Positions 37,235-46,620 are shown, counted from the stretch's first letter. The stretch is DNA of 64,000 bases from Ruminococcus sp. JC304 (GCA_000285855.2 HE978651.1:2330297-2394296); one strand, 5' to 3'. Made by a program: numbers and translations. Notes: a model not told the origin generated them from the sequence alone.

Positions 37235-37675
37235 TCATTTCATTTTTACTATTTTTATTTTATGGGCTTCTACCTGAAATAATGCCATTACTGCCTGCTG
37301 AATCTTATGTACTGTTACCGGATTTTCTCCTCCCTGGGCAGAAATAAGAACTCCTGTAACCTGTATCCTTGCAGACTCCATAAAGCTTTCCCCACTGTTT
37401 TTCTCATCTGTCATCAACATCACCTGCACCTTTCCCACCCCTTCCATGTTCTCAAGAATACTCTCCAGTTTTTTCTCCAGCTGATTTTTTTCTTCACTGT
37501 CTGAATCTTTTGCGAGAGAAATGGCAGACTTTTGTTGTCCTTCAGCCACAGGCAGGGCTGCCACTGCCAGCAGTAACCCCAGCAGAAGCAGAATGATCCA
37601 CTGCCCGGGAGTCATATTCTTCAGTCTGGATACTATATTCCCCTTCCCTGAATCCCCATTTTTCCCTGAGATCAT
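37235..37675 (-). CDS. spoIIIAG: stage III sporulation protein AG
   Basis: Forms the large ring of the SpoIIIA channel. The 146-residue product has one transmembrane helix (about 25-45) and the ring domain ending VHKIQQAVMALFQVEAHKIKIVKM. The ATG at 37675 follows AAGGAAGG; a TTG two codons earlier is also possible. The first 134 bp lie inside the end of spoIIIAF in another frame. Confidence 0.92.
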   Translation of the reverse strand: MISGKNGDSGKGNIVSRLKNMTPGQWIILLLLGLLLAVAALPVAEGQQKSAISLAKDSDSEEKNQLEKKLESILENMEGVGKVQVMLMTDEKNSGESFMESARIQVTGVLISAQGGENPVTVHKIQQAVMALFQVEAHKIKIVKMK

Positions 37676-38105
37676 CTGCAATCCTTCCTTTCTGTTCCCC
37701 GGTGGTCTCTTTGTCCACTGTGATCATTGCCTTGAATTTCTCTCCTTCTATATTTACTTCCACATCCTGTACTTCTATGCCACAGTTTTTTAAAGATTCC
37801 GTGATTTTTTTCTGAAGCTCTGCAGCATATCCTTTTCGGAGATATATCATCTGAAGATTTTCCACTTCCCTTTCTTCTCTTTTTTTATTTTCCTGATTGA
37901 AATTCATCTGAAAACTCTCTATCATCTTTCCGCTTTTCCCCAAAAGCATAAACACCGGTGCACTCATCATAACAATCAGTAAAAGTCCCATAAAATGACG
38001 CACATATCTGTCATATTTCTTATCCGGCATGAGGTGAAGAACTACGGTCAGCAAAATATAAAAAACTGCCAGATTTTTCACCCACTGATAAACAATTTCT
38101 TTCAT
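37542..38105 (-). CDS. spoIIIAF: stage III sporulation protein AF
   Basis: Membrane protein of the SpoIIIA complex. The 187-residue product has two transmembrane helices at the N-terminus (about 8-27 and 36-56) and a soluble domain with CGIEVQDVEVNIEGEKFKAMITVDKE and DDLREKWGF. The frame does not stop near the usual end but reads 134 bp into spoIIIAG, giving an extra tail ending SPACG. That tail has no family resemblance. Confidence 0.9.
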   Translation of the reverse strand: MKEIVYQWVKNLAVFYILLTVVLHLMPDKKYDRYVRHFMGLLLIVMMSAPVFMLLGKSGKMIESFQMNFNQENKKREEREVENLQMIYLRKGYAAELQKKITESLKNCGIEVQDVEVNIEGEKFKAMITVDKETTGEQKGRIADDLREKWGFREGEYSIQTEEYDSRAVDHSASAGVTAGSGSPACG

Positions 38106-38151
38106 AATTCCCCCAATCCAACTGTTTTCATTTTTCTCACAGCAATTCTGT

Positions 38152-39315
38152 TCAGCCTCCTGCCAACAGGATCAGAAACGCAAGCATGCACAGCAATTCC
38201 GCTGTAAACAAAATCTTCAGAAGGATAGCACAGCCTTCCCCCATGGAACTTAATGCCCCGACGATCCTTTTATCTGAAACCGGCTGAGCCAGAGCTGCCA
38301 GAAATCGATAAGACAAGGAAAGAAATCCATAATGCAAAATCGGTCCCAGCCCTGCAGCCGCAAGTAGTACCAGACTCACTCCTCCCAGACTATTCCTTAC
38401 CAGTACTGCACTAGTAAGCACCAATTCTGTAATCGTATTCACAGCATTTCCGATTCCCGGTATTGCTGCAGCCGTCTTTCCGATCACAGAACGTTTCAGC
38501 GAATCCATCACAGGAGCTACCAGATTTCTTATAACCTGCAGTCCTACAGCTGTACCTGACAGAGTTTTCAATCCCCAGTTTATCATTATCTCCAAAAGCT
38601 CCGCCATTTTTCCCAGCATTTCTTCTCTGGACAGATGGTTCACCAGCTTCAATAGAACACATATCTTTGCTCCCGGTAAAAGTATATAGACCAGGAACCA
38701 CTGAATTGTCCAGATAAGTAACATCGCAACCTCATAAAAAACAGTTGCTGTGGAAGCTCCCGCAGAAGCAGCTGTGGCAATAAAATATGCAGGGGCCAGA
38801 ACCCTCATAAGTTCTGTCAGAGAAACAAGATATTCTGTCAGAGAGTTTCCAAGATTTGCAAAATTCTCCATAAGAGTCATAAACAACACCAGATACACAA
38901 TATAAAAACTTACATTTCCTGCATATCCATTTTCAAATACATCTGCAAAGTTCGACAGCACTGCAGCCAGAAGTATCAAAAGTAAAATGCGAAAAAGCAT
39001 TCCTTTCTCCTGGTTTATTCCTGAAAAAAAGAAGCTGCGCACCATATCCTGCACTGCTTCTTTTGAAATAGGTTCTTCCCCCTTCATCATATTCATCACT
39101 GCATCTTTTATCGAAAAGCTTTTCTCATCCAGAATTCCATCTACCAGCTTCTGGACTTCCTCTAATTCTATCTGTCCCAAAAGTTCTTCCTGAACCACCG
39201 ATATTTCTGCATCTTCGGTCTCTGTCTGTGCTCCTGCAGCCTGCACCTGACAGAGGCAAATCCAAAGCAGCAGGGCAGTTCCCAGTATCCTGACTATCCT
39301 CCGGAAACACCTCAT
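38152..39315 (-). CDS. spoIIIAE: stage III sporulation protein AE
   Basis: Polytopic membrane component of the SpoIIIA feeding-tube complex. The 387-residue product has a signal peptide (about 1-27), a soluble segment and about seven hydrophobic helices, including PAYFIATAASAGASTATVFYEVAMLL and GGVSLVLLAAAGLGPILHYG. It overlaps spoIIIAD by 4 bp. Confidence 0.94.
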   Translation of the reverse strand: MRCFRRIVRILGTALLLWICLCQVQAAGAQTETEDAEISVVQEELLGQIELEEVQKLVDGILDEKSFSIKDAVMNMMKGEEPISKEAVQDMVRSFFFSGINQEKGMLFRILLLILLAAVLSNFADVFENGYAGNVSFYIVYLVLFMTLMENFANLGNSLTEYLVSLTELMRVLAPAYFIATAASAGASTATVFYEVAMLLIWTIQWFLVYILLPGAKICVLLKLVNHLSREEMLGKMAELLEIMINWGLKTLSGTAVGLQVIRNLVAPVMDSLKRSVIGKTAAAIPGIGNAVNTITELVLTSAVLVRNSLGGVSLVLLAAAGLGPILHYGFLSLSYRFLAALAQPVSDKRIVGALSSMGEGCAILLKILFTAELLCMLAFLILLAGG

Positions 39316-39698
39316 ACCATAAACTCCGAAATAGTATCCAGAATTGCCAATAGGACCGGCATACTGAGTACCATCACTGACAGCTTACAGAAAAGCTCAA
39401 TCTGTGCCCCTATCGCCTGATATCCTGCATCCTTACAGATAGATGCACAAAATTGTCCGATATAGGTTACACCAATGATTTTCAGCAAAATGGCTATATA
39501 ACTTCCATCAATGGAGACACTCTTTCTTAGTCTGTCCAAAGTTTCAAACAAATAAGCCACCTTACCTGCTGCCAGTCCCAGGATCGTCAGACCTATGGTC
39601 ATAGTGACAAGGGAAGCATATTCCGGCCTGGTGCCTTTTAACAGAAATCCCAACATCACACCACAGATTCCCAGGGCTGAAATTTTAATTATATCCAT
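39312..39698 (-). CDS. spoIIIAD: stage III sporulation protein AD
   Basis: Small membrane subunit (128 residues, about four hydrophobic segments) of the SpoIIIA complex, with SVDGSYIAILLKIIGVTYIGQFCASICKDAGYQAIGAQIELFCKL typical of the family. The ATG after GAGGAG at 39698 is chosen; a frame start at 39773 would add 25 unconserved residues. Coupled to spoIIIAE. Confidence 0.93.
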   Translation of the reverse strand: MDIIKISALGICGVMLGFLLKGTRPEYASLVTMTIGLTILGLAAGKVAYLFETLDRLRKSVSIDGSYIAILLKIIGVTYIGQFCASICKDAGYQAIGAQIELFCKLSVMVLSMPVLLAILDTISEFMV

Positions 39699-39741
39699 AT
39701 TCTCCTCAATCCTGCCTTTCTGAATGCAGAGATGGCCTGTT

Positions 39742-39936
39742 TCACAGCACAAATAACTGCTGGATATCTTCAAACAGTTTATATATGTAGGGAATGATCC
39801 AGAACAGAACCATTAAAAGTCCCGCCAGGCTTACCAGAAATGCCTGTTCTTCCCTTCCACTGTGTTTAAGAATCTGGCAGAGAACAGAGACCAGAATTCC
39901 CACAGCAGCTATTTTAAAAATAATACTGACCTCCAA
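39742..39936 (-). CDS. spoIIIAC: stage III sporulation protein AC
   Basis: A 64-residue two-helix membrane protein with the family core IFKIAAVGILVSVLCQILKHSGREEQAFLVSLAGL. The initiator appears to be TTG, giving MEVSIIFK, which fits homologue starts. It precedes spoIIIAD in standard operon order. Confidence 0.92.
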   Translation of the reverse strand: MEVSIIFKIAAVGILVSVLCQILKHSGREEQAFLVSLAGLLMVLFWIIPYIYKLFEDIQQLFVL

Positions 39937-39963
39937 TATCTTTCTCTTCCTTTCCTGTTATTT

Positions 39964-40482
39964 TTATGCTACCAGTACTGCCAGCAAAATACCCAGCAGG
40001 ATTCCCAGACTCTGATACATTTTTTTCTTTTCTTTCAGATCTTTATTCAGTTCCTGTATTTCATTTTCCACATCCTCCTCCAGAAGCTGAAGCTGGCGAA
40101 GCTGCATATCCATTCCCAAATATCCCAGTCTCTCCCCCAGGGAAAAGATTTTTTCTTTTTCTTCTCTGGTAAAATTCTGATCATCCAGACTTTCCCGGGC
40201 ACAGCTGCGAAAAATCTCCCCAAAAGGTTTTCCTTTTTTCTTTTTTATCTCCTCTGCTGTATTCAAAAAAAATTCTCTGTACTTTCCCTCCAATTTGCCG
40301 GCTGCTCCGGTAAAGGCATCGTACAGAGACGTATTTCCATAACGTATTTCTCCTTTAAGCAGGATAATCATTCTCATAAGCATTTCCAGGTGTTTTTTTC
40401 TGTTTCCCAGTTCCCTGCTTTTGTTAAACCCCAGACCTGCACCTGAGAGCAGGATCATACAGATTCCTATTGTTTTAAGCAT
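39964..40482 (-). CDS. spoIIIAB: stage III sporulation protein AB
   Basis: A 172-residue protein with hydrophobic ends (N-terminal anchor 1-18 and C-terminal helix) and a helical cytoplasmic body resembling GspF, in keeping with the secretion-like nature of the SpoIIIA machine. The motif HLEMLMRMIILLKGEIRYGNTSLYDAF is typical. It overlaps spoIIIAA by 16 bp. Confidence 0.93.
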   Translation of the reverse strand: MLKTIGICMILLSGAGLGFNKSRELGNRKKHLEMLMRMIILLKGEIRYGNTSLYDAFTGAAGKLEGKYREFFLNTAEEIKKKKGKPFGEIFRSCARESLDDQNFTREEKEKIFSLGERLGYLGMDMQLRQLQLLEEDVENEIQELNKDLKEKKKMYQSLGILLGILLAVLVA

Positions 40483-41432
40483 ATCCTTCCATTTTCATCC
40501 AGAACTCCCTCCAGATATCCTGCCTGATCATTTTTGCCCAGAATAATATATCTCTCAAAAATCTTTTCGCTCATAAGTCTGTAAAAAAATGGCTGGTCCA
40601 AAATATCCTCAAGGCTTTCTCCATGAGCAGTGGCAATGAGCTTGCAGCCACAGTGGATCACTGTTTCCACAGCTTTGAAATCCTCCTCACACCCCAGCTC
40701 GTCCACAGCCACCACATCCGGAGACATGGATCGTACCAGCATCTGCATTCCTTCAGATTTCGGACAGCAGTCCAGCACATCTGTGCGCATTCCCAGATCA
40801 TTCTGAGGAATTCCCTGGTAGCATCCTGCCAGTTCGCTTCTCTCATCTACTACACCTACAGTCAGGCCCTGAGTATCCGCCCATCCGTTACTGAGCTGAC
40901 GGATAATATCACGCAAGAGAGTTGTCTTACCACAGCGGGGTGGTGAAATGATCAGTGTATTTGCTACCCAGTTCTGTGTACGGATATAGGACATGATACT
41001 GTCCGCACATCCCTGCACTTCATGAGCCAGCCGGACATTAATACAGGAAATATATTTCATCCCCATAATCCTGCCCCTGTCCAGAATCACCTTTCCTGTC
41101 ACTCCTACTCTGTGTCCTCCCTGTACACTGATATACCCCTGTCGGATTTCATCTTCATAAGCATATAACGAGTAGCCTGTCACATATTCCAGAGTTTCTT
41201 TCAAATCCTCACGGGTAACCAGATACTGTTCCTGCCCCGGTCTTTTGAGAAAGCATTCTCCGCCATCATAAGTCAGAAACAAAGGTCTCCCCACCCGAAG
41301 GCGTATTTCATATAATTTATCATAATTCAATTTCGCATCCATTAAAAGCTGCCGGATATTCCCGGCAAACAGGTTTTCAATCTGTTCTGCTTCTATATAT
41401 CTCACCTCTTTACACTTAATATATGTGGACAA
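40467..41432 (-). CDS. spoIIIAA: stage III sporulation protein AA (secretion-type ATPase)
   Basis: Presumed motor ATPase of the SpoIIIA channel, related to type II/IV secretion ATPases. The 321-residue product has Walker A ISPPRCGKTTLLRD (about 165), Walker B MSPDVVAVDELGCEEDF, and TAHGESLEDI. The initiator is unclear: the frame opens with TTG at 41432, and a GTG at 41405 is an alternative. The operon promoter, expected to be sigma-E type, was not identified; the upstream gene ends only 39 bp away. Confidence 0.93.
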   Translation of the reverse strand: MSTYIKCKEVRYIEAEQIENLFAGNIRQLLMDAKLNYDKLYEIRLRVGRPLFLTYDGGECFLKRPGQEQYLVTREDLKETLEYVTGYSLYAYEDEIRQGYISVQGGHRVGVTGKVILDRGRIMGMKYISCINVRLAHEVQGCADSIMSYIRTQNWVANTLIISPPRCGKTTLLRDIIRQLSNGWADTQGLTVGVVDERSELAGCYQGIPQNDLGMRTDVLDCCPKSEGMQMLVRSMSPDVVAVDELGCEEDFKAVETVIHCGCKLIATAHGESLEDILDQPFFYRLMSEKIFERYIILGKNDQAGYLEGVLDENGRICLKQ

Positions 41433-41471
41433 TCCGATTTTATTCCCTGAAACTTTTCTCCCCGGATTTTT

Positions 41472-42617
41472 TCAGTCCAGATTTCCCACTTCATTTCTGC
41501 TTTCGAAAGCCTCCATTTTGGGCAGACTCAACTTCAGCACTCTGTCTACCACATTACCAGTATATCCCCGATAAGCATAAGCACCCGATTCAAACAGTAC
41601 ATAAAGGTCATCTCCCTCTACTACGATCTGCTCGATCATTTCCGGAAACCGAAAACTTCTTGCCGAATTTTCGTTGACATACAATCTCTTATCCGACTGT
41701 TCATAAAAAACCACTCTGGATGGCAAAATTCCAAAAGAATGGGACAGCAAAAGCTTATCATTATAAAATGCCATTCCCTGAGCCTGCTCAGAAATTGTTG
41801 AATAATCCAGAGGAACAGCCATCTCGAAATTCATTCCCAACGTTTTGTCAAAGGTATTGATCAGGTTTCCCTCTCCGTCCACGCTATACCTGGCAATATT
41901 ACTCTCTGTATACTTATTAAAGCAGCCCACATAAAGACACCCCTTGTAAAAAGTCATAAAAGAATCTCTCATAATTCCATAAAGGCTGCAGGTCTGATTT
42001 GTCTGTATCGGCATATTGTTTTCTGTATAATTATAATTTTGCAGTACATCCATTTTAATACTCACCGCCTGAGCAATCCCATTTACGTTGGAGGAATACC
42101 ACAACATATTATGCGCTTCATCATAGGCCAGGCCTCCCACATGGGGCCGTCCCGGAAGAACAACCTCCTTGATAAACCGGTGGGTTTCTTTATTTATCAC
42201 ATAAATAACCGAATTGTGCTTTCCTGTATGACAATAGGCACTGATCAGCACATATTCCGGGGTGATTGCCAGCCCCTGGGGAGTCATGGAAGTACACACA
42301 GCCTTTTTGCTTCCCTGGGCACTCAGAAAGGTTCTGGTATATTTCAGTCCCGGAATAATATAGGTTCCATATTCTTTTTCATTTTTTCTGTCTTCAAAAG
42401 CAAATGCGATCAGATCCTCCTTCTGGGAAAGCATCTGGATCTGTCCTCTGAGAGAATAAACCGCTGCATCCTGATTGGTGACCGGATATTTAGCCGGCGG
42501 TTCTGTTCTGCCTCTGTAGACAAATGCATACCCCCAGAAAGCCAGCCCAAATACCATTGCTACTATAATCACTTTTACAGTCAGCCTTCGGATTTCTTTT
42601 TTCGTCTGTTTATCCAT
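41472..42617 (-). CDS. membrane-anchored extracytoplasmic protein of unknown function
   Basis: A 381-residue protein with a basic start, one transmembrane helix (about 12-31) and an exported body of about 345 residues. The body shows recurring beta-strand-like blocks, such as TPQGLAITPEYVLISAYC, GRPHVGGLAYDEAHNMLWYSSNVNG, EQAQGMAFYNDKLLLSHSFG and EGDDLYVLFESGAYAYRG, which look like beta-propeller blades. I do not recognise a specific function. It lies between a phosphopantetheinyl transferase gene and spoIIIAA, 39 bp before the latter, so co-expression with either is possible. Confidence 0.75.
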   Translation of the reverse strand: MDKQTKKEIRRLTVKVIIVAMVFGLAFWGYAFVYRGRTEPPAKYPVTNQDAAVYSLRGQIQMLSQKEDLIAFAFEDRKNEKEYGTYIIPGLKYTRTFLSAQGSKKAVCTSMTPQGLAITPEYVLISAYCHTGKHNSVIYVINKETHRFIKEVVLPGRPHVGGLAYDEAHNMLWYSSNVNGIAQAVSIKMDVLQNYNYTENNMPIQTNQTCSLYGIMRDSFMTFYKGCLYVGCFNKYTESNIARYSVDGEGNLINTFDKTLGMNFEMAVPLDYSTISEQAQGMAFYNDKLLLSHSFGILPSRVVFYEQSDKRLYVNENSARSFRFPEMIEQIVVEGDDLYVLFESGAYAYRGYTGNVVDRVLKLSLPKMEAFESRNEVGNLD

Positions 42618-42620
42618 TTT

Positions 42621-43181
42621 TTAATCAAGCATAATATCTGCATATTTCCAGGTTATTTCCATGGGATCAGCAGACCACAAGGCACAGCTGTACCCTTTTT
42701 CCCTTTCCGGCAGGTTTAAAAACCTGCAGATACCTTCTTTTGCAGAAATTTTTCGCAGATCCCTGGAAAGCCCCTCTCCTGTCCACTTAATAAAAGCCTC
42801 ACGCATTACCCACTGCCTGAAAAATTCCTGTTCCAGATCTGGTCTCTTTCGTATTTCTTCTCTCTCTTCCTCTGTAACCATCCTTCTGAGCATTCTGTCA
42901 TAGTCTACCTTTCGGTGAATCTGTATATCGATTCCCACCTCCTGGTCTGCCAGAACGCATACCACATAAGCACCTGAGTGGCTGATATTATAATGTACAC
43001 CCGGTCGGTAAGAAAGAAAGGGCTTTCCATGCTCTCCCACACCCCTGGGTTCCTCACTCAGCTTTATATTTCGCTCCTGTTTCAAGGCTATCTCCAGAAG
43101 CTTATCTCCGATCATGTGCTCCAGATGGGTATTCTGATATTCTCCCCTTATTCTGGTATAATAAATAATCCCTTTATTCAT
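42621..43181 (-). CDS. Sfp-type 4'-phosphopantetheinyl transferase
   Basis: Transfers the phosphopantetheine arm from CoA to carrier proteins. The 186-residue product has the magnesium-binding VGIDIQ motif, and WVMREAFIKWTGEGL, where Arg replaces the common Lys of W-x-x-K-E-A. HYNISHSGAYVVCV is the typical strand before VGIDIQ. It is shorter than Bacillus Sfp (224). It overlaps the helicase gene by 4 bp. Its substrate may be AcpP encoded 12 kb away or a secondary-metabolite carrier; no separate acpS is in the window. Confidence 0.85.
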   Translation of the reverse strand: MNKGIIYYTRIRGEYQNTHLEHMIGDKLLEIALKQERNIKLSEEPRGVGEHGKPFLSYRPGVHYNISHSGAYVVCVLADQEVGIDIQIHRKVDYDRMLRRMVTEEEREEIRKRPDLEQEFFRQWVMREAFIKWTGEGLSRDLRKISAKEGICRFLNLPEREKGYSCALWSADPMEITWKYADIMLD

Positions 43182-45004
43182 AAGCCTGTCTCCTCAAGAA
43201 AACGGGATGGCTCCCGCTCCTTTTCATATTGGCGGTTCACATAGGCAAGAACCAGTTTTCTTCTGGCTCTGGTCATCCCTACATAAAACAGTCTTCTCTC
43301 TTCCTCTACAGATTCTGCAAGAACAGCCTTTCTGTATGGAATGCTTCCTTCGTTTACATTCAGAATATAAACAATATCATATTCCAGCCCCTTCACTGCA
43401 TGAAGAGTCGATACTGTTACTCCCTCCTTACGGTCTCTCTGCCTTTTTGCCTGTTCATTCAGCTTCTCCGTATAATCCTCTATATAATCTTCCCACTGCT
43501 TCAGGTTTTTCATACCTCTGGTACTCTCATGGATCCGATCCAGGATTTCCAAAAGCTCCTCCGGCTTCAATCTTCGAAACTGAGCATATTCCCACAGATA
43601 CTCCTCATATCCCATCCCCTTGCGGATAAAATTAACAGCAGCAAAAGGAGAAAGGGTACCAAGAATCCGCAGGTGCGTTTCCAGTGTAGTGATCCGGTCA
43701 CACATCCAATCCTTATCTTTATAATATTCTCTGAGATCATGAAAACTAATCTGGGAATTCTTTAACGCATCCCTGGAAATATAGCGGTTTGGGCGATTCA
43801 TCAGCTCCAAAAAATTTTTTCTGCTTCTGTCCCCTGCTGCCATATGCAGATATGCCAACAGATTCCGGCAGATCCAATGTCTGTACAGATTCGGAAGCTG
43901 TTCCTTCATCGTAAAAGGAATCTGATACTCCATAAGAGCTGTGATCAGACTCTCTGCCTCCTGATTGGTGCGAAGAAGAATCGCCGTATTTTCCAGTTTT
44001 TCTCCTTTTTCCAGTCTTTTTTTCAGAGCTGCTGCAACACAGACAGCCTCTTCCCTGGGATTGTCAAAAACCTTACAGGTAACAGGCATCCCAACATCAT
44101 TGGGTGTAGTAAGTTTCTTACGAAAACGTTTTTTATTACAGTTGATCACATTCATAGCTGTTTTCAGAATATTACCTGAGCATCTGTAGTTCACATCCAG
44201 AAGGACTGTTTCTGCCCCCGGATAATCTCTGGTAAAATTCAGCATGATCTCCGGTCTGGCTCCACGAAAATGATAGATGGACTGATCGTCATCCCCTACA
44301 ATAAACAGATTATTTGCAGGTGCAGCCAGCATTTGCAGTATTTTATACTGAAGACTGTTAATATCTTGAAACTCATCCACCAGAATGTAAACAAACTTTT
44401 TCTGCCAGGCTTTCAAAATATCCGGTCTCTGGGAAAAAAGTTCATAACAACAAAGGATCATATCGTCAAAATCCAGCTTCCGTCGGGTGCGAAGAGCATT
44501 CTTATATCCATTATAAATTTCCCGGAAAACCTCATCTGAGCAACAGGATGCATAATAATGCTCAAGGGAAATGCAATTTCCCTTGACTACACTGATTTCT
44601 TTTGCTATCTCCTCGAGAAAGTCTCCCTCCTGCTCCATTTCCTGTCCGAATTTCTCCGTCATTTCCCGAAGAATACTATATTTCTCTTCTTCTGACAGGA
44701 TGTTAGATGCATTCAGATTATATGCAGCCTTTAAAATGCCATAAAAAATTCCGTGAAAGGTTCCGAAGGTCACTTCACTCCGATCCCTGTTCACGAATTT
44801 CAGGAAACGTTCTTTCATCTCAACTGCCGCTGCCCTGGAAAAAGTTACAACCAAAATAGAGGAAGCGGATATCTTCCCCTCATTGATCATATATGCAGTT
44901 CTCTCCACGATCACTGAAGTTTTTCCCGAGCCGGGACCTGCCAGGACCATCATTGGCCCTGACAGATGAGCGATCGCCCGGATTTGAGATGGATTTCTTT
45001 TCAT
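43178..45004 (-). CDS. UvrD/PcrA-like superfamily 1 DNA helicase
   Basis: ATP-dependent 3'-5' helicase. The 608-residue product has Walker A AGPGSGKT (22-29), DEFQD (motif II), GDDDQSIYHFRGA (III), STLHAVKGLEYDIVYI (V) and EERRLFYVGMTRARRKL (VI). It ends about 20 residues after motif VI, so it lacks the long C-terminal extension of PcrA/UvrD (usually 720-760 residues). It starts 2 bp after the gltX stop. A specific name is not justified. Confidence 0.92.
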   Translation of the reverse strand: MKRNPSQIRAIAHLSGPMMVLAGPGSGKTSVIVERTAYMINEGKISASSILVVTFSRAAAVEMKERFLKFVNRDRSEVTFGTFHGIFYGILKAAYNLNASNILSEEEKYSILREMTEKFGQEMEQEGDFLEEIAKEISVVKGNCISLEHYYASCCSDEVFREIYNGYKNALRTRRKLDFDDMILCCYELFSQRPDILKAWQKKFVYILVDEFQDINSLQYKILQMLAAPANNLFIVGDDDQSIYHFRGARPEIMLNFTRDYPGAETVLLDVNYRCSGNILKTAMNVINCNKKRFRKKLTTPNDVGMPVTCKVFDNPREEAVCVAAALKKRLEKGEKLENTAILLRTNQEAESLITALMEYQIPFTMKEQLPNLYRHWICRNLLAYLHMAAGDRSRKNFLELMNRPNRYISRDALKNSQISFHDLREYYKDKDWMCDRITTLETHLRILGTLSPFAAVNFIRKGMGYEEYLWEYAQFRRLKPEELLEILDRIHESTRGMKNLKQWEDYIEDYTEKLNEQAKRQRDRKEGVTVSTLHAVKGLEYDIVYILNVNEGSIPYRKAVLAESVEEERRLFYVGMTRARRKLVLAYVNRQYEKEREPSRFLEETGL

Positions 45005-45006
45005 AT

Positions 45007-46458
45007 TTATTTGCTTAATTTCTCAATAGCTGCCTTTACTCGTCTGATTGTCTCATCTTTTCCGATGATTTCCATGATCTCTGTAGCTCCTGCAGGTGTC
45101 ATCTGCTTGCCGGAAACAGCAGTACGCAGAGGCCACATTACATATCCGTTCTTATAACCATGCTCTTTTACAAATGCACTTAATGACTCAAATAACGGAT
45201 CATTTGTATAATCTTCCTGCTCTTCCAGAACCGGAAGTACTTCTTTTAATACTGCGAGAGAGGTCTCTTCGTTTGTTTTCATTTTCTTATGGCAATACAT
45301 GGCAGAATCATATTCCGGTACTTCCTCAAAGAAGTCGATCAGGGCCGGGATGTCAGGGAATGTTTCAATTCTGGTCTGTACCATTCCTGCAATCTTCTTG
45401 AAATTGTAGTCTTTCTTCAGAACTTCTTTCATATACGGAAGTGCTCTCTCATAGAATTCATCCGCATCCATTTTCTTGATATATTCACCATTCATCCAAC
45501 GAAGTTTTGCAATATCAAATACTGCCGGAGATTTGTTGATATGATGATAATCAAATGCCTGTACCAGTTCATCCAGTGTAAAAATCTCTCTGTTGTCAGC
45601 AGGGCTCCATCCAAGAAGTGCCACATAGTTAATAATTGCTTCTGAAACAAATCCCTGATCAAGCAGGTCTTCATAGGAAGAATGGCCACAGCGCTTGGAA
45701 AGCTTCTGGTGTGTCTCATCTGTGATCAGCGGACAATGTACATAAACCGGAATATCCCATCCGAAAGCTTCGTAGATACGGTTGTATTTCGGAGCTGAAG
45801 AAAGATACTCGTTACCTCTTACTACGTGTGTGATCTCCATTAAATGGTCATCAATTACATTTGCAAAGTTGTAAGTTGGGTATCCGTCAGATTTGATCAG
45901 GATCAGATCTTCCAGTTCCTCGTTGTTTACTGTAATATCTCCGTAAATCACATCATGGAATGTTGTAGTTCCCTCTGTCGGCATGTTAAAACGGATTACG
46001 TGTGGTTCTCCTGCATCAAGACGACGCTGTACTTCTTCTTTGGAAAGTTTCAGACAACGTTTGTCATAGATAGAAATCTCTTTACCTGCCACAACACGTT
46101 TCATACCTTCCAGTTCTTCCTTCTTGCAGAAGCAGTAGTATGCATCTCCCTGCTCTACTAACTGCTGTGCATACTTCAGGTAGATTCCCTGCGCCTGACG
46201 CTCACTCTGTACATACGGTCCAAAGCCTTTGTCCTTGTCCGGTCCTTCATCATGGAGAAGTCCTGTTTTTGCAAGGGTACGGTAGATGATATCTACAGCG
46301 CCTTCTACGTAACGTTCCTGGTCTGTATCTTCAATACGGAGGATGAAATCTCCGCCTTCATGTTTAGTAATAAGGTATGCATATAATGCTGTTCTTAAAT
46401 TTCCAACATGCATTCTGCCTGTAGGGCTTGGTGCAAATCTTGTTCTGATCTTGGTCAT
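45007..46458 (-). CDS. gltX: glutamyl-tRNA synthetase
   Basis: Charges tRNA-Glu (and in many Firmicutes also tRNA-Gln). The 483-residue class I enzyme has the HIGH-like [12 protein letters not shown] and the KMSKS-like [10 protein letters not shown], where arginine is in the usual motif position. The ATG giving [14 protein letters not shown] follows AGGAG at about 11 bp; an ATG nine codons earlier has no ribosome site. The promoter and a leader hairpin with a T-tract lie upstream. Confidence 0.96.
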   Translation of the reverse strand: MTKIRTRFAPSPTGRMHVGNLRTALYAYLITKHEGGDFILRIEDTDQERYVEGAVDIIYRTLAKTGLLHDEGPDKDKGFGPYVQSERQAQGIYLKYAQQLVEQGDAYYCFCKKEELEGMKRVVAGKEISIYDKRCLKLSKEEVQRRLDAGEPHVIRFNMPTEGTTTFHDVIYGDITVNNEELEDLILIKSDGYPTYNFANVIDDHLMEITHVVRGNEYLSSAPKYNRIYEAFGWDIPVYVHCPLITDETHQKLSKRCGHSSYEDLLDQGFVSEAIINYVALLGWSPADNREIFTLDELVQAFDYHHINKSPAVFDIAKLRWMNGEYIKKMDADEFYERALPYMKEVLKKDYNFKKIAGMVQTRIETFPDIPALIDFFEEVPEYDSAMYCHKKMKTNEETSLAVLKEVLPVLEEQEDYTNDPLFESLSAFVKEHGYKNGYVMWPLRTAVSGKQMTPAGATEIMEIIGKDETIRRVKAAIEKLSK

Positions 46459-46500
46459 AACTTTTTTCACTCCTGAATTTTTCATATATTCAAAATCTGT

Positions 46501-46530
46501 AAAAAAAGACCCTGCTTAAAAGCAGCGCCT
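46501..46530 (-). terminator. terminator-like hairpin in the gltX leader
   Basis: Minus strand: GGC-G-CTGCT pairs with AGCAG-G-GTC (8 pairs, one mismatch) followed by T7. It lies between the gltX promoter and start codon, so it could act as an attenuator. No T-box sequence is recognisable. Confidence 0.55.
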
Positions 46531-46546
46531 TTCTACTTTCGGGTTT

Positions 46547-46575
46547 ATTATACGTCAGAGGCTTTCTTATTTCAA
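46547..46575 (-). promoter_or_regulatory. sigma-A promoter for gltX
   Basis: Minus-strand TTGAAA, 17-bp spacer, perfect TATAAT. Transcription would start near 46540, giving a leader of about 80 nt. Confidence 0.8.
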
Positions 46576-46620
46576 GTCGGGATGAGGAAATTTTAAAAAA
46601 GTTTGTTGTAGAAAGGGACG

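Noticed and set aside
46458-46540. T-box riboswitch for gltX
   Set aside because: The leader is about 80 nt, far too short, and lacks the T-box antiterminator sequence.
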